Positions 35,096 through 43,863 of a stretch of 46,504 nt of DNA are shown here, one piece after another. Numbering within the stretch: position 1 is the stretch's first letter; each line of letters begins with the position of its first letter. The translations under genes and the position numbers were made by a program. The notes beneath the pieces were generated by a model. The model did no database searches. It was not told the origin of the DNA and was given only the letters and a program-made list of their open reading frames with translations. Source of the DNA: Acidobacteriota bacterium (GTDB lineage Bacteria > Acidobacteriota > JAAYUB01). The stretch spans positions 1-46,504 of the forward strand of contig JAAYUB010000101.1 in the NCBI GenBank assembly GCA_012517875.1. The letters run 5' to 3'.

Positions 35096-37810
35096 ATGGA
35101 ACGCAGAGACTTCCTCAAGGTGCTGGGCATCGCGTCGGGCGGCGTGGCCGCGTCCTGGTCGTCCGGCTTCGGCCAGGACAAGCTGGTTTCCCGCATCCTG
35201 CCCCCACCGGAGGGACACGTCCCCGGCGAGCCGGTCCAGGTCCACTCGGTCTGCACCGAATGCCCCGCCGCGTGCGGCCTGACGGTCACGGTGCGCGACG
35301 GGCTGCCGGTCAAGCTGGAAGGTAATCCGCATCATGCCGTCGGGGGCGGCACGCTCTGCGTCCGCGGCCAGGCGTCGCTGGTGCGCGTGTACCATCCGGA
35401 GCGGGTACGCCGTCCGCTCTATCGTGAGCCCGGCGGCGAGCTGAAACCCATCGGCTGGGACGAGGCGCTGGGACGCGTCCGCACCGAGCTTGCAGCCGCC
35501 GCCGGCGCGGGCCGGACGAACGCATTCTGGGGCGGCCGGAGCACCGCCTCACTGCACCGACTGATCGGCGAAACGTGCGCAGCGCTCGGCCTGGAGCGCC
35601 TGCCCGAGTTCGAGATTTACCACTATGGCGCCCTGCGCGGAGCGTACGGCCGGCTCTTCGGCCGCCGCACCGTACCGGCCTATCACATTGACCGGGCTGA
35701 CGCCCTGCTCACCGTCGGCGCCGACATCGTGGACACGTTCCTCTCCCCCGTGGAATTCGCCCGGCGGGTCGCCCCGAAGCTCGAGACCGGCTGGCCCTGG
35801 TTCCACGCCGAGCCGGCGCTCAGTCTCACCGGCGCCAGGGCCGCGCATCGGCTGGTCATCGCCGCGGGGAGCGAGCGGTTTCTGCTGGCCTGGCTGCTGC
35901 GGACCGTGCCGGCGCGGCAGCCGCTTCCGGCCGACGTGTCGGCCGCAATCCCGAACGTGACCCGCGAAGAAGCGGCCAGCAAAACCGGTGTTCCGATCGC
36001 GGACCTGGACGCTCTCGCCCGCGCGCTGGCCGCCGCCCGGCACCCCCTGGTGGTCGCCGGCGGCGTGTCGACGGCCCACGCGGACGGACACGCCGTGGCC
36101 CTGCTCGCCGGCCTGCTGCAGTGGAGTCTCGGCGCCATCCCCGAGCTGGTGGATTTCTCTGCGGACCATACCTTCGACGCGGTGGGCACCCTGGCCGATG
36201 CCCAAAAGGTCGTCCGCCGGCTGAAGGAGCGTCGCGTGGGCGTGCTCATCCTGAGCCGTCTCCACGGCCTGGAACTCCTCGACGGCGCCCTCGAAGCGTT
36301 GCCGGATGCCGCGTTCAGCGTGGGCATCACCGATTTCCTCTCGCCCGCCTTCGCCGGGTGCCGTCTGATTCTCCCCGTGTCCCACGCCCTGGAGTCATGG
36401 GGCGACGCCGAACCGCGACGCGGTCGTCTCGGGCAGATCCGGCCGGTGTTCCGCCCCCTGCATGGCACCCGCTCCGAGGGCGACATGCTGCTGGGGCTGG
36501 CCGGGACATCCATCTCCTACAAAGACTACCTGTTCAAAGCGTGGAAGCCGTACCCCGCCGCCTGGTGGACACAAGGGTATGTGGAACGCCCGGTTCGGGC
36601 GGAGACGATCAAGTTGGCTGACGGAGCTGCCGCCGCGCTGGCCGCGATGGGCCGGGCGCCGGAACTGGCGACGCCGGTTCTGGTGGTGGCGCCGTCGCTC
36701 CGCACCTTCGACGGCCGCAGCCGGGTGATCCCGCTGCTCCACGAGATCCCCGATCCGCTGTCCACCGTCACGTACGGCCCGTGGGTGAACGTACCCCCCG
36801 GTCTGGCCCGCTCCATGGGGCTGGCCGACGGTGACGAGCTGCGGCTGGGCGGTGCCGCTCTGCCTGTCCGCGTGTTGCCTGGCCTGCCCGACGGCGTCCT
36901 GCTCGCCGCCGTGGACGCCGCCGCCGGACTCGGTCTGAAGGCGGATCCGGCCACCGGCGAGCTGCTGGTGTGCCAGAGCGGCGTAGCGGTGACCAAGACC
37001 GGCCACCGGGTGCCCCTCCCCTTCCTGTCCGGCGGCATGGACGCAACGAACCGCGGCATCGTCCCCGGCGATGTGGGGGTCCACCACCACCACGAGAAGC
37101 ATACGCTCTACGAGCCCCACGAGCATGTGGACTACCGCTGGGCCATGGCCGTGGACCTGGACCGCTGCATCGGCTGCTCCGCCTGCGTGGCCGCCTGCTA
37201 CATGGAAAACAACATCCCCGTCGCCGGCCCCGAGGAGCACCTCCGCGGCCGCGAGATGTCGTGGCTCCGGGTGCAGCCGTACGTTCGCGACGGTGAAGCG
37301 CCCGTCTTCATCCCGGTCATGTGCCAGCACTGCGACGCCGCCCCCTGCGAGACCGTCTGCCCTGTCTACGCCACCTACCACAACGAGGAGGGCCTCAACG
37401 TCCAGGTCTACAACCGCTGCGTGGGCACCCGCTACTGCAATAACAACTGCCCCTACAAGGCGCGCCGCTTCAACTGGTTCGAGTATGACGCGCCCGCGCC
37501 GCTGGACCGGCTGAAGAACCCCGACGTGTCGGTGCGGCCCAAGGGGATCATGGAGAAATGCACGTTCTGCATCCAGCGCATCACCCGCGCCAAGGACAAG
37601 GCCAAGGACGACGGCCGCCGCAAGGTGCGCGACGGCGAGATCGTGCCCGCCTGCGCCCAGACCTGCCCGGCGGGCGCCATCACGTTCGGCAACATCCTGG
37701 ACGAGACATCCCGGGTCTACCAGTTGGCCCATTCCGGCCGGGCCTACCGCCTGCTGGAAATGCTGGGCACCGAACCGGCCGTCTACTACCTGAGTAAAAA
37801 GGTGAAGTGA
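35096..37810 (+). CDS. actB: Alternative complex III subunit ActB (molybdopterin-oxidoreductase-like plus Fe-S domain)
   Basis: This is the 904-aa large peripheral subunit. It begins with a Tat leader (ERRDFLKVLGIASGG) and has an N-terminal CxxCxxxC (Cys53, 56, 60; VCTECPAACG) and LCVRG, then a long molybdopterin-oxidoreductase-like region which in ActB proteins binds no cofactor. The C-terminal ferredoxin-like part has many Cys groups (CIGCSACVAACY, CQHCDAAPCETVCP, CVGTRYCNNNCP, CTFC, CAQTCP) for several Fe-S clusters. I chose the ATG at 35096 (AGGAG six bases before). It is joined to ActC by a single-base gap. It fuses what some lineages encode separately. Confidence 0.94.
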   Translation: MERRDFLKVLGIASGGVAASWSSGFGQDKLVSRILPPPEGHVPGEPVQVHSVCTECPAACGLTVTVRDGLPVKLEGNPHHAVGGGTLCVRGQASLVRVYHPERVRRPLYREPGGELKPIGWDEALGRVRTELAAAAGAGRTNAFWGGRSTASLHRLIGETCAALGLERLPEFEIYHYGALRGAYGRLFGRRTVPAYHIDRADALLTVGADIVDTFLSPVEFARRVAPKLETGWPWFHAEPALSLTGARAAHRLVIAAGSERFLLAWLLRTVPARQPLPADVSAAIPNVTREEAASKTGVPIADLDALARALAAARHPLVVAGGVSTAHADGHAVALLAGLLQWSLGAIPELVDFSADHTFDAVGTLADAQKVVRRLKERRVGVLILSRLHGLELLDGALEALPDAAFSVGITDFLSPAFAGCRLILPVSHALESWGDAEPRRGRLGQIRPVFRPLHGTRSEGDMLLGLAGTSISYKDYLFKAWKPYPAAWWTQGYVERPVRAETIKLADGAAAALAAMGRAPELATPVLVVAPSLRTFDGRSRVIPLLHEIPDPLSTVTYGPWVNVPPGLARSMGLADGDELRLGGAALPVRVLPGLPDGVLLAAVDAAAGLGLKADPATGELLVCQSGVAVTKTGHRVPLPFLSGGMDATNRGIVPGDVGVHHHHEKHTLYEPHEHVDYRWAMAVDLDRCIGCSACVAACYMENNIPVAGPEEHLRGREMSWLRVQPYVRDGEAPVFIPVMCQHCDAAPCETVCPVYATYHNEEGLNVQVYNRCVGTRYCNNNCPYKARRFNWFEYDAPAPLDRLKNPDVSVRPKGIMEKCTFCIQRITRAKDKAKDDGRRKVRDGEIVPACAQTCPAGAITFGNILDETSRVYQLAHSGRAYRLLEMLGTEPAVYYLSKKVK

Positions 37811-37811
37811 C

Positions 37812-39110
37812 ATGAGCCTCGGCACCTACTTCGACCAGTTGGAACACGACGTCCTCGCCGCCATGCGGAAGCCATCGAAGCTCTACTGGACCGCCCTGGC
37901 CGTCTCGGCCGCCGCCTTCGCCCTGGGCCTGGGCTGCTGGGGATGGCAGATCTTCGAGGGACTGGGCGTGGCCGGCATCCGCTCGCCGGTGGGCTGGGGG
38001 GTGTACATCACCGACTTCGTCTTCTGGGTGGGCATCGCCCACTCCGGCACTCTCATCTCCGCCGTGCTGTTTCTGTTCCGGGCCAAGTTCCGCTGCAGCT
38101 TCAACCGCTCGGCCGAGGCCATGACCGTGATCGCGGTGATGACCGCCGGGCTGTTCCCGCTCATCCACCTCGGCCGGTGCTGGTTCTTCTACTGGCTCAT
38201 GCCCTACCCCAACCAGCGCCACCTCTGGGTGAACTTCCGCTCGCCGCTCATCTGGGATGTGTTCGCCGTGAGCACCTACTTCACCATCAGCGCGGTGTTC
38301 TTCTTCGTCGGCCTGATCCCCGACCTGGCCATCGCCCGGCGGCGCTTCACCGGCTGGCGGCACTGGGTGTTCCGGATCCTGTCGCTGGGCTGGCAGGGGA
38401 CGGCCGAACAGTGGAAGCATTACGCCTGGCTGTACATGTTCCTCGCCGCGTTCGCCACGCCGCTGGTGATCTCGGTCCACTCGGTGGTCTCGTGGGACTT
38501 CGCCATGAGCGTGATCCCCGGCTGGCACACCACCATCTTTGCCCCGTACTTCGTCGCCGGGGCCATCTTCTCGGGCACCGCCATGGTGATCACCCTGGTG
38601 GTGCCCATGCGCCGCATCCTCGGCCTGGACAACTACATCACCGTGGACCATTTCGAAGCCATCGCCAAGATCCTGCTCTTCACTTCGCTCATCGTGTCCT
38701 ACTCCTACATCGTGGAGTTCGTCCTGGCCTGGTACAGCGGCAATCCCTTCGAGATCGCCCACTTCTCCTTCCGCGCCGTTGGCGACTACAAGTACCTGTA
38801 CTGGCTGATGCTCTTCTGCAACGGGCTCCTGCCCCTCACTCTGTTCGTGAAGCGGCTGCGCCGGAACCTGAAATACCTGTTCGTGCTGTCGCTGTTCGTG
38901 AACGTCGGCATGTGGCTGGAGCGTTTCGTCATCATCGTCACCTCGCTGGCCCGCGATTTCGACCCGTACAACTGGGGCAACTACGCCCCCCGGTTCGTCG
39001 AGATCGGCGTCACCATCGGCAGCTTCGGCATGTTCTTCATGCTGTTCCTGATCTTCACCAAGATGCTGCCGGTGCTGGCCATCGCCGAAGTCAAGGAGCA
39101 TGCGTCATGA
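37812..39110 (+). CDS. actC: Alternative complex III membrane subunit ActC (NrfD/PsrC family)
   Basis: This 432-aa integral membrane protein of the NrfD/PsrC family has about ten TM helices, from KLYWTALAVSAAAFALGLG to the C-terminal GSFGMFFMLFLIFTKMLPVL. It binds quinol and transfers electrons towards ActB; the family's conserved H and D residues are seen in the HSGTLISAVLFLFRAKFR segment. It follows actB by one base and its stop overlaps the actD start. It lacks heme motifs, as expected. Confidence 0.94.
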   Translation: MSLGTYFDQLEHDVLAAMRKPSKLYWTALAVSAAAFALGLGCWGWQIFEGLGVAGIRSPVGWGVYITDFVFWVGIAHSGTLISAVLFLFRAKFRCSFNRSAEAMTVIAVMTAGLFPLIHLGRCWFFYWLMPYPNQRHLWVNFRSPLIWDVFAVSTYFTISAVFFFVGLIPDLAIARRRFTGWRHWVFRILSLGWQGTAEQWKHYAWLYMFLAAFATPLVISVHSVVSWDFAMSVIPGWHTTIFAPYFVAGAIFSGTAMVITLVVPMRRILGLDNYITVDHFEAIAKILLFTSLIVSYSYIVEFVLAWYSGNPFEIAHFSFRAVGDYKYLYWLMLFCNGLLPLTLFVKRLRRNLKYLFVLSLFVNVGMWLERFVIIVTSLARDFDPYNWGNYAPRFVEIGVTIGSFGMFFMLFLIFTKMLPVLAIAEVKEHAS

Positions 39111-39544
39111 TCCGCGAATACAAGTTCGACGACAAGGCGGCGTTCCTCCACAAGCTCGAAGAGCTGGTCCGCTCCGGCGTGCACCCCCGTCGGCTGACCG
39201 TGACCACGCCGTTTCACGTCCACGAGGTGGAGCACATCCTCCACCTTCGGCCGAGCCGGCTCAAGCTGTTCACGCTGATCGGCGCGGCGGCCGGTCTCAC
39301 CGCCGGATTCGCCTTCACCATCGGCACCGCGCTCGACTGGCCCCTGCGCACGGGCGGCAAGCCCATTGTGGCCCTGCCCACCTACATCATCGTGGCGTTC
39401 GAGCTCACCATCCTGTTCGGCGGCGTGATCTCGTTCCTCGGCTTCCTGTTCCTGAGCCGGTTCCCGGACATCCCCGCCATCGTCGCCGGCACCGAGTGCG
39501 GGCCGGAGTTCATCATCCGCGAGGACACCGGGGAGGCCGTATGA
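39107..39544 (+). CDS. actD: Alternative complex III subunit ActD (DUF3341)
   Basis: The chain (145 aa) is a DUF3341 protein with an N-terminal soluble part (KLEELVRSGVHPRRLTVTTP) and two hydrophobic helices (LFTLIGAAAGLTAGFAFTIG and IIVAFELTILFGGVISFLGF). ActD binds the membrane face of complex III as a structural subunit. The ATG at 39107 overlaps the actC stop, with AAGGAG upstream, and its stop overlaps actF. Longer upstream open frame is a shadow of actC. Confidence 0.9.
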   Translation: MIREYKFDDKAAFLHKLEELVRSGVHPRRLTVTTPFHVHEVEHILHLRPSRLKLFTLIGAAAGLTAGFAFTIGTALDWPLRTGGKPIVALPTYIIVAFELTILFGGVISFLGFLFLSRFPDIPAIVAGTECGPEFIIREDTGEAV

Positions 39545-40551
39545 GCAAACGCGTCACTACCCTCGCGGCGGCCGCCGTGATCCTGATCCTGGTTGTAGAG
39601 TGGGCGTTCCATGGCGCGTCGGGCATGGCGCTCGTCGTGGCTGTGCTCTTCTGGGCCGCGATCTGTCAGGGGATGGTCGCTCTGGCCGCGGCGGCCGACC
39701 TGTCCGGCGCCAAGTGGTTCCTCCCCATGCGCGAGCACCTGATGGGCGTCTACCCGCTGCTGTTCGCTTTCCCGGCGCTGTTCCTCGTGTTTTCGGCCAA
39801 CCTGTCCGTTTACCCGTGGCTGGAGCACCCCACCCGCTGGCTGGAACCGAACTTCTTCGTCATTCGCAACACTGCGATGCTGCTCCTGACCGCGGTGGCC
39901 GCCCACCTGTGGATCGGCGCCGACCGCCGCGGCGGCCGGTCGGCCAGGGTGTTCTGCATCCTGTACCTTCTCGGTTTCGTCGTCACCCAGTCGCTCATGG
40001 CGTTCGACTGGGTCATGTCGCTGGAGGCACCCTGGATCAACACCCTGTTCGGGGCGTATTTCTTCATCGAAGCGCTTTACCTCGGCATCGCCGCCACCGC
40101 CCTGGTCGCGCTGCGGCGCGCCCGTCGCGAGCCTGCCCGCTACCGGCCGGTGCTCGTGGACGCGGCCAAGCTCATCTTCGGCTTCGCCCTGCTCTGGGCC
40201 GGCCAGATCTTCGCCCAATACCTGACCATCTGGTATGGCAACATCCCCGAGGAGGTGGGCTACGTCTACCGGCGCGTGGCGGTCCAGCCGTACGGCGCCA
40301 TGGCCGTGTTCGTGCTGCTGGCGATGTTCGTGCTGCCGTTCGGGATCCTTGTGGCCCGGGCGGCCAAGACTCACCCGGTCCCGGTGATCGCCGCCGCGGG
40401 CCTCGTGATGGCCGGCTACGTGGTGGAAAAGCTCGTCTTCATCCTGCCCGCCGCCCCGGTGCACCCGGTGGCGCTGGCGCTGGAATTCGTCATCCTCGGC
40501 GCCCCGGTGGCCGGCTACCTGTTCGCCCGACCGGACGTGCCGCCGTCCTGA
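39541..40551 (+). CDS. actF: Alternative complex III quinone-binding membrane subunit ActF
   Basis: This 336-aa membrane protein has about ten TM helices and resembles ActC/ActF-type NrfD subunits (LMGVYPLLFAFPALFLVFSA, VMSLEAPWINTLFGAYFFIE, LLWAGQIFAQYLTIWYGNIP). In characterised complexes ActF is the second NrfD-like subunit. It is the last gene of the operon. No ActE or ActG gene follows. The ATG overlaps the actD stop. Confidence 0.9.
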   Translation: MSKRVTTLAAAAVILILVVEWAFHGASGMALVVAVLFWAAICQGMVALAAAADLSGAKWFLPMREHLMGVYPLLFAFPALFLVFSANLSVYPWLEHPTRWLEPNFFVIRNTAMLLLTAVAAHLWIGADRRGGRSARVFCILYLLGFVVTQSLMAFDWVMSLEAPWINTLFGAYFFIEALYLGIAATALVALRRARREPARYRPVLVDAAKLIFGFALLWAGQIFAQYLTIWYGNIPEEVGYVYRRVAVQPYGAMAVFVLLAMFVLPFGILVARAAKTHPVPVIAAAGLVMAGYVVEKLVFILPAAPVHPVALALEFVILGAPVAGYLFARPDVPPS

Positions 40552-40602
40552 CCGCCATTTTTCCACAGGCGGCGAGGCTCATGATGGCTGAACGACCATG
40601 CA

Positions 40603-40645
40603 TCCCGAATGCCGATCGGGACGGGTTGCCATCAACCTTTTCTTT
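40603..40645 (+). terminator. Weak tandem hairpins after the respiratory operon
   Basis: TCCCGA (40603-40608) pairs with TCGGGA (40616-40621), then GGTTG/CAACC (40624-40637, loop CCAT) is followed by TTTTCTTT. The position 51 bp after the actF stop and the T-tract suggest a rho-independent terminator, but the stems are short. Confidence 0.4.
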
Positions 40646-40793
40646 AAGAACTTTTCGCTATGATACCTCATCTATATCGGACAGATAGGGCGTGAGACTT
40701 AATGTGCACATTTTCTGTGGAAATCTTGTGAAAAACGCCCGGAGCGAATGACAGAAAAACGTAGAAATCCCATGCTGTCAGCGAGGTGATCCG

Positions 40794-42458
40794 GTGAAGG
40801 GACGGCTTGTGCTCCTCCTCTGCGGTTGTGCCCTCCTCCTGGGTGTGGCGGCGGGGCCCGCCCGGCCGGCTCACGCCGAAAACGCCCTGGAACCCCTTCC
40901 TTTCCCCGTGGGGGAAACCATCACCTTTCGGTTCAGGTGGAAGGCGTCACCCCTGCTGCCCGCGATCGATGCCGGCGATTTCACCTTCCGCTTCGCCGGC
41001 GAGGGACGTTTCGAGGGCCGGCCGGTCTGGGTGGCCGAGGGGATGGCGGAATCGGTGCCCGGTTTCCGTTTCCCGGTGAAGGACTACTTCAAGAGCTACT
41101 TCCAGCCCGGCGACTTCCAGGGACTGCACGTCTGGGGCGTCCGGAGCGAGGGGCCGGATTACCTCCAGCAGATGATGTTCTTCTACCCCGACACGCGCCA
41201 CATGTGGCTCAAGGAGTATTCCCGCGCGGACGATGGCGTCCGCGTCACCCGCAATGAGCTGCACTACGGCTTCCCCTCCCCCATGCCGGACGCCCTGGCC
41301 ATGATGCCGGCCCTGCGGACGCTGGGCCGGGCGATGCGCTTCCCGGCCGACCTGAACGGCTCCTACCTCGGCCGGGTCAAGAAGATCACGGTCACCTACG
41401 AGGGGAAAGAGACGCTGGACACGGTGATCGGCCGCCTCCCCGCCTACCGGTACAACATCCTGAACCTGTTCGGCACCATGATGGATCCCGACGATTACTT
41501 TTACGTCTGGTCCTCCGCCGACGGCCGCTACATCCCGCTGAAGATCAAGGCCAAGGTCCGCTTCGGCAATGTGGACGGCAAGCTCACCCGGCACGGGATC
41601 CGGTCCGAACCGCTGATCCCGGCAAAATTGGACCTGCTGGCGCCGCTCCCCGACGCCCGGCCCGACGTGTCGGGCACCCTGAACCTGCCCGCCGGCGAAC
41701 CGCCCGCCACGGACATGGTCCGCGTGCCCGGCGGCGCCTTCCGCCTCGGCGATCGGCGCGGCGCGGCCGGAATCCCGGTCAGGGTGAGCCCGTTCCTCAT
41801 GGACCGCTTCGAGGTGACCAACGCCCAGTACCTGAAGTTCATCCAAGCCACCGGCCGGCCGGCCCCGGCTGTCCAGCCGCTCGAGTACTACGAGCGCAAG
41901 TTCAAGTGGAAACCCGACGGCTACGAGGAGTTCCTCCGCCTGGCTGAGCCGTACCGGTGGCGAAACGGCCGCTGCCCCGCCGGCCGCGATCACCACCCGG
42001 TGGTGCTGGTGACGTGGGATGACGCCGCGGCCTACGCCCGCTGGGCCGGCAAGCGCCTGCCCACCGATGCCGAATGGGAGTGCGCCGCCCGCGCCGGTCT
42101 GGCCGCCGGCGACGCGTATCCGTGGGGCGGCCCGGCCGACCCGTCGCGCGCCAACACGAGCGAGGGGGACCGCCTGGGCACCGTCCCCGTCACCGCCATG
42201 CCCGGTGGGCGGAATGCGCTGGGCCTGGCCCACCTGTCGGGTAACGTCGCCGAGTGGGTCCAGGACTACTACGACGAGAAACCTTTCGGGGACGGTGCGG
42301 TGAATCCGACGGGTCCGTCGGGCGGCCGTTTCCGCGTCATGCGCGGCGGCGACTGGCGCCACCCGCTGACCGCCGCTGCGGTCTGGTCCCGCGGCCGTGA
42401 CTGGCCCGGCACCGCCTACATCAACGTGGGCTTTCGCTGCGCCCGCGACCTCAAGTAG
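40794..42458 (+). CDS. Secreted DUF3108 and formylglycine-generating-enzyme (SUMF1-like) fusion protein
   Basis: The 554-aa protein has a signal peptide (about 1-28). An N-terminal DUF3108-like beta domain spans about 33-270 (ITFRFRWKASPLLPAIDAGD; AYRYNILNLFGTMMDPDDYF). A C-terminal FGE-sulfatase domain (about 305-553) has the usual DRFEVTNAQYLKFIQATGRP, HHPVVLVTWDDAAAYARWAG, RLPTDAEWECAARAG, LSGNVAEWVQDYYD and MRGGDW motifs. The Cys pair that true formylglycine-generating enzymes use was not clearly seen, so a binding or other role is as likely as catalysis. It starts at GTG with GAGGTG upstream. The two domains are an unusual fusion. Confidence 0.83.
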   Translation: MKGRLVLLLCGCALLLGVAAGPARPAHAENALEPLPFPVGETITFRFRWKASPLLPAIDAGDFTFRFAGEGRFEGRPVWVAEGMAESVPGFRFPVKDYFKSYFQPGDFQGLHVWGVRSEGPDYLQQMMFFYPDTRHMWLKEYSRADDGVRVTRNELHYGFPSPMPDALAMMPALRTLGRAMRFPADLNGSYLGRVKKITVTYEGKETLDTVIGRLPAYRYNILNLFGTMMDPDDYFYVWSSADGRYIPLKIKAKVRFGNVDGKLTRHGIRSEPLIPAKLDLLAPLPDARPDVSGTLNLPAGEPPATDMVRVPGGAFRLGDRRGAAGIPVRVSPFLMDRFEVTNAQYLKFIQATGRPAPAVQPLEYYERKFKWKPDGYEEFLRLAEPYRWRNGRCPAGRDHHPVVLVTWDDAAAYARWAGKRLPTDAEWECAARAGLAAGDAYPWGGPADPSRANTSEGDRLGTVPVTAMPGGRNALGLAHLSGNVAEWVQDYYDEKPFGDGAVNPTGPSGGRFRVMRGGDWRHPLTAAAVWSRGRDWPGTAYINVGFRCARDLK

Positions 42459-42480
42459 CTCCGGCGCCTGGGAAAGCAAA

Positions 42481-42508
42481 TGGTGAACGGTGAATGGTGA
42501 ATAGTGAG
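42481..42508. repeat. Four heptad units of type YRGTGAR
   Basis: Four adjacent 7-bp units (TGGTGAA, CGGTGAA, TGGTGAA, TAGTGAG) begin 22 bp after the FGE-fusion stop. They are imperfect and short, and lie next to a second tandem array. Function unknown. Confidence 0.7.
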
Positions 42509-42530
42509 GAGTCCATGCCTCCTCGTGAGT

Positions 42531-42581
42531 CGTAATCGTAATTCGTAATCGTGATCGTAATTCGTAATCGTGATTCGTGAT
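42531..42581. repeat. Tandem array of CGTRAT(T) units
   Basis: Eight units alternate between 6 and 7 bp: CGTAAT, CGTAATT, CGTAAT, CGTGAT, CGTAATT, CGTAAT, CGTGATT, CGTGAT. A related CGTGAGT unit precedes the array. There is no spacer, so it is not a CRISPR; the phase slips rule out a coding repeat. Confidence 0.8.
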
Positions 42582-42664
42582 CGAGGCTCGTTCCCGCAGG
42601 CGGACATCGGACTTCGGACATCGGCCGCGCCGTGCGCGCAGCGTTCTGGATAGCACGCAGTGCT

Positions 42665-42700
42665 CTGGAGTGCGGCGGCTTGACGCTGCTTTGGATTCCG
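42665..42700 (-). repeat. 36-bp interspersed repeat, copy 1
   Basis: Its reverse complement matches the copy at 43535-43570 in 33 of 36 positions. Both contain AATCCAAAGC and CCGCCGCACTCCAG. Read in the repeat's forward sense both give IQSxVxPPHSRA-like translations, which probably explains spurious short proteins in annotations. Confidence 0.75.
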
Positions 42701-42717
42701 GAACAAAAGTGCCTCGC

Positions 42718-42761
42718 GCTACTGCCGTGTGCGAGTTCGACCACGGCAAAATCATCCGGTA
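42718..42761 (+). repeat. 44-bp direct repeat, copy A
   Basis: It begins GCTACTGCCGTG and matches 43046-43089 at 36 of 44 positions. Internally TGCCGTG and CACGGCA pair, so each copy can form a hairpin. Confidence 0.65.
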
Positions 42762-42881
42762 TCATGTGATGCTGCCGGGCTGCAGCAAAATCCGATCGCT
42801 GCGGCACGCGTCCGGCCCGGAGGGACGGTGGTCAATAGCCAGGGCCGCAGGCCCAGGTGGGCGTTGTTTAGTGATATGGCA

Positions 42882-42904
42882 CGCGCCCTGACGGGTCGCG
42901 GGGA
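42882..42904 (+). repeat. 23-bp direct repeat, copy A
   Basis: It begins CGCGCCCTGACGGG and matches 43864-43886 except at two positions. Confidence 0.6.
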
Positions 42905-42953
42905 CCATGCGGGGCGGCCGATTGTTCGCAAACCATCCACACATGTTCGTCAG

Positions 42954-43009
42954 CGCGCGTTCATCGAACGCGCGGTACGACGGAAGTACGCCGCGTTCGC
43001 CGAACGCGG
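42954..43009. repeat. Two adjacent GC-rich hairpins
   Basis: CGCGCGTTC-ATC-GAACGCGCG (42954-42974) and CCGCGTTCG-C-CGAACGCGG (42991-43009) are both perfect with 9-bp arms. They share the GCGTTC/GAACGC core, and look like REP-type palindromes. Confidence 0.7.
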
Positions 43010-43045
43010 CCTGATGTACCTCGCGGCCTCCGACCAGCACCTCAC

Positions 43046-43089
43046 GCTACTGCCGTGCGCGAGTTCGGGCACGGCACGATCGTGCAGTA
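43046..43089 (+). repeat. 44-bp direct repeat, copy B
   Basis: Partner of 42718-42761, in the same orientation and about 330 bp away, with the same internal TGCCGTG/CACGGCA dyad. Confidence 0.65.
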
Positions 43090-43141
43090 CTCGCGCCACT
43101 GCCCCAGGCCACATTCGCCGAACGCGGCCCGCGGCACAATC

Positions 43142-43189
43142 CCGCCGCGTCAGCGGCGGCGGCGTGTAGCCCGGACCGACAGGTCCGGG
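43142..43189. repeat. Two more hairpins
   Basis: CCGCCGC-GTCA-GCGGCGG (43142-43159) and CCCGGACC-GACA-GGTCCGGG (43170-43189) are perfect, with 7- and 8-bp arms and four-base loops. Confidence 0.65.
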
Positions 43190-43402
43190 TGCGCCGCGGG
43201 TCCGTGCGGCCGAGCTCCGCAGGAGCGACGGGGAAGCAGCTGACGTTTGGGGGCCCCATGTTCGGCCCCAATTCAGGGTTGTGCCGAACGCCGACGGGGG
43301 ACAGCCATTCTCCCTAGGGGCATTGGCTCTGTCGCGTGTCCTTGGCTCTGCCCCGTTTCCCCCGCCGCTGCGCGGCTCTGCCCAGCCCTTTGTTTCCCGC
43401 CA

Positions 43403-43422
43403 CCCGGGCCTCGCGGCCCGGG
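43403..43422. repeat. Hairpin CCCGGGCC-TCGC-GGCCCGGG
   Basis: Perfect 8-bp arms and a 4-base loop within the repeat-rich stretch; no gene nearby needs a terminator. Confidence 0.6.
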
Positions 43423-43506
43423 CTACACGCCGCGGCCGCCGCCGCGGCCGGACTACGGGATCGAACGATCCGATCCTCCGATCCCATGGATCGTGCGGTT
43501 TCAGTG

Positions 43507-43529
43507 GGCCGCGTCCGGCGGACGCGGCC
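43507..43529. repeat. Hairpin GGCCGCGTCC-GGC-GGACGCGGCC
   Basis: Perfect 10-bp arms and a 3-base loop; it ends 5 bp before copy 2 of the 36-bp repeat. Confidence 0.65.
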
Positions 43530-43534
43530 TACGG

Positions 43535-43570
43535 CCGAATCCAAAGCGGCGTCGAGCCGCCGCACTCCAG
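43535..43570 (+). repeat. 36-bp interspersed repeat, copy 2
   Basis: This is the second, inverted copy (33 of 36 matches to 42665-42700), immediately downstream of a 10-bp-arm hairpin at 43507-43529. The pairing of repeat and hairpin suggests a larger dispersed element. Confidence 0.75.
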
Positions 43571-43863
43571 GGCGCGGGCCGCGCAGGGCGCCACCGCGGC
43601 GTGCGGTTAGTCGCGGAAAGCCAACTCCCGGCGCCTGCTCCGCAGGGAACCAGAGCGCAGACGTGTCTGCGCACTCCAAACCAGGTGTCCCGGCGCTTAC
43701 GATCGTCCACCACCGCCCCGAGTCTGTTTCGCACGATTCTACCCACCGAATTCGCGCGCCACGACCCGCCTCCCGGAGGGAGGCGAAGATATTAGCCAGG
43801 GGCAAGGCCGCGCCCGGCAGGGCGGGCCGCAGCCCCTGGAAAGCCGATCATTCCTCGCGGATC

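Noticed and set aside
37680-39101. 473-aa open frame on the minus strand
   Set aside because: It is opposite actC; its acidic, His/Gln-rich composition is what the reverse of membrane codons gives.
42531-42581. CRISPR array
   Set aside because: The units are 6-7 bp without unique spacers and there are no cas genes.
40947-42755. 602-aa open frame on the minus strand
   Set aside because: It is the antisense shadow of the DUF3108-FGE fusion, which has recognised domains and a signal peptide.
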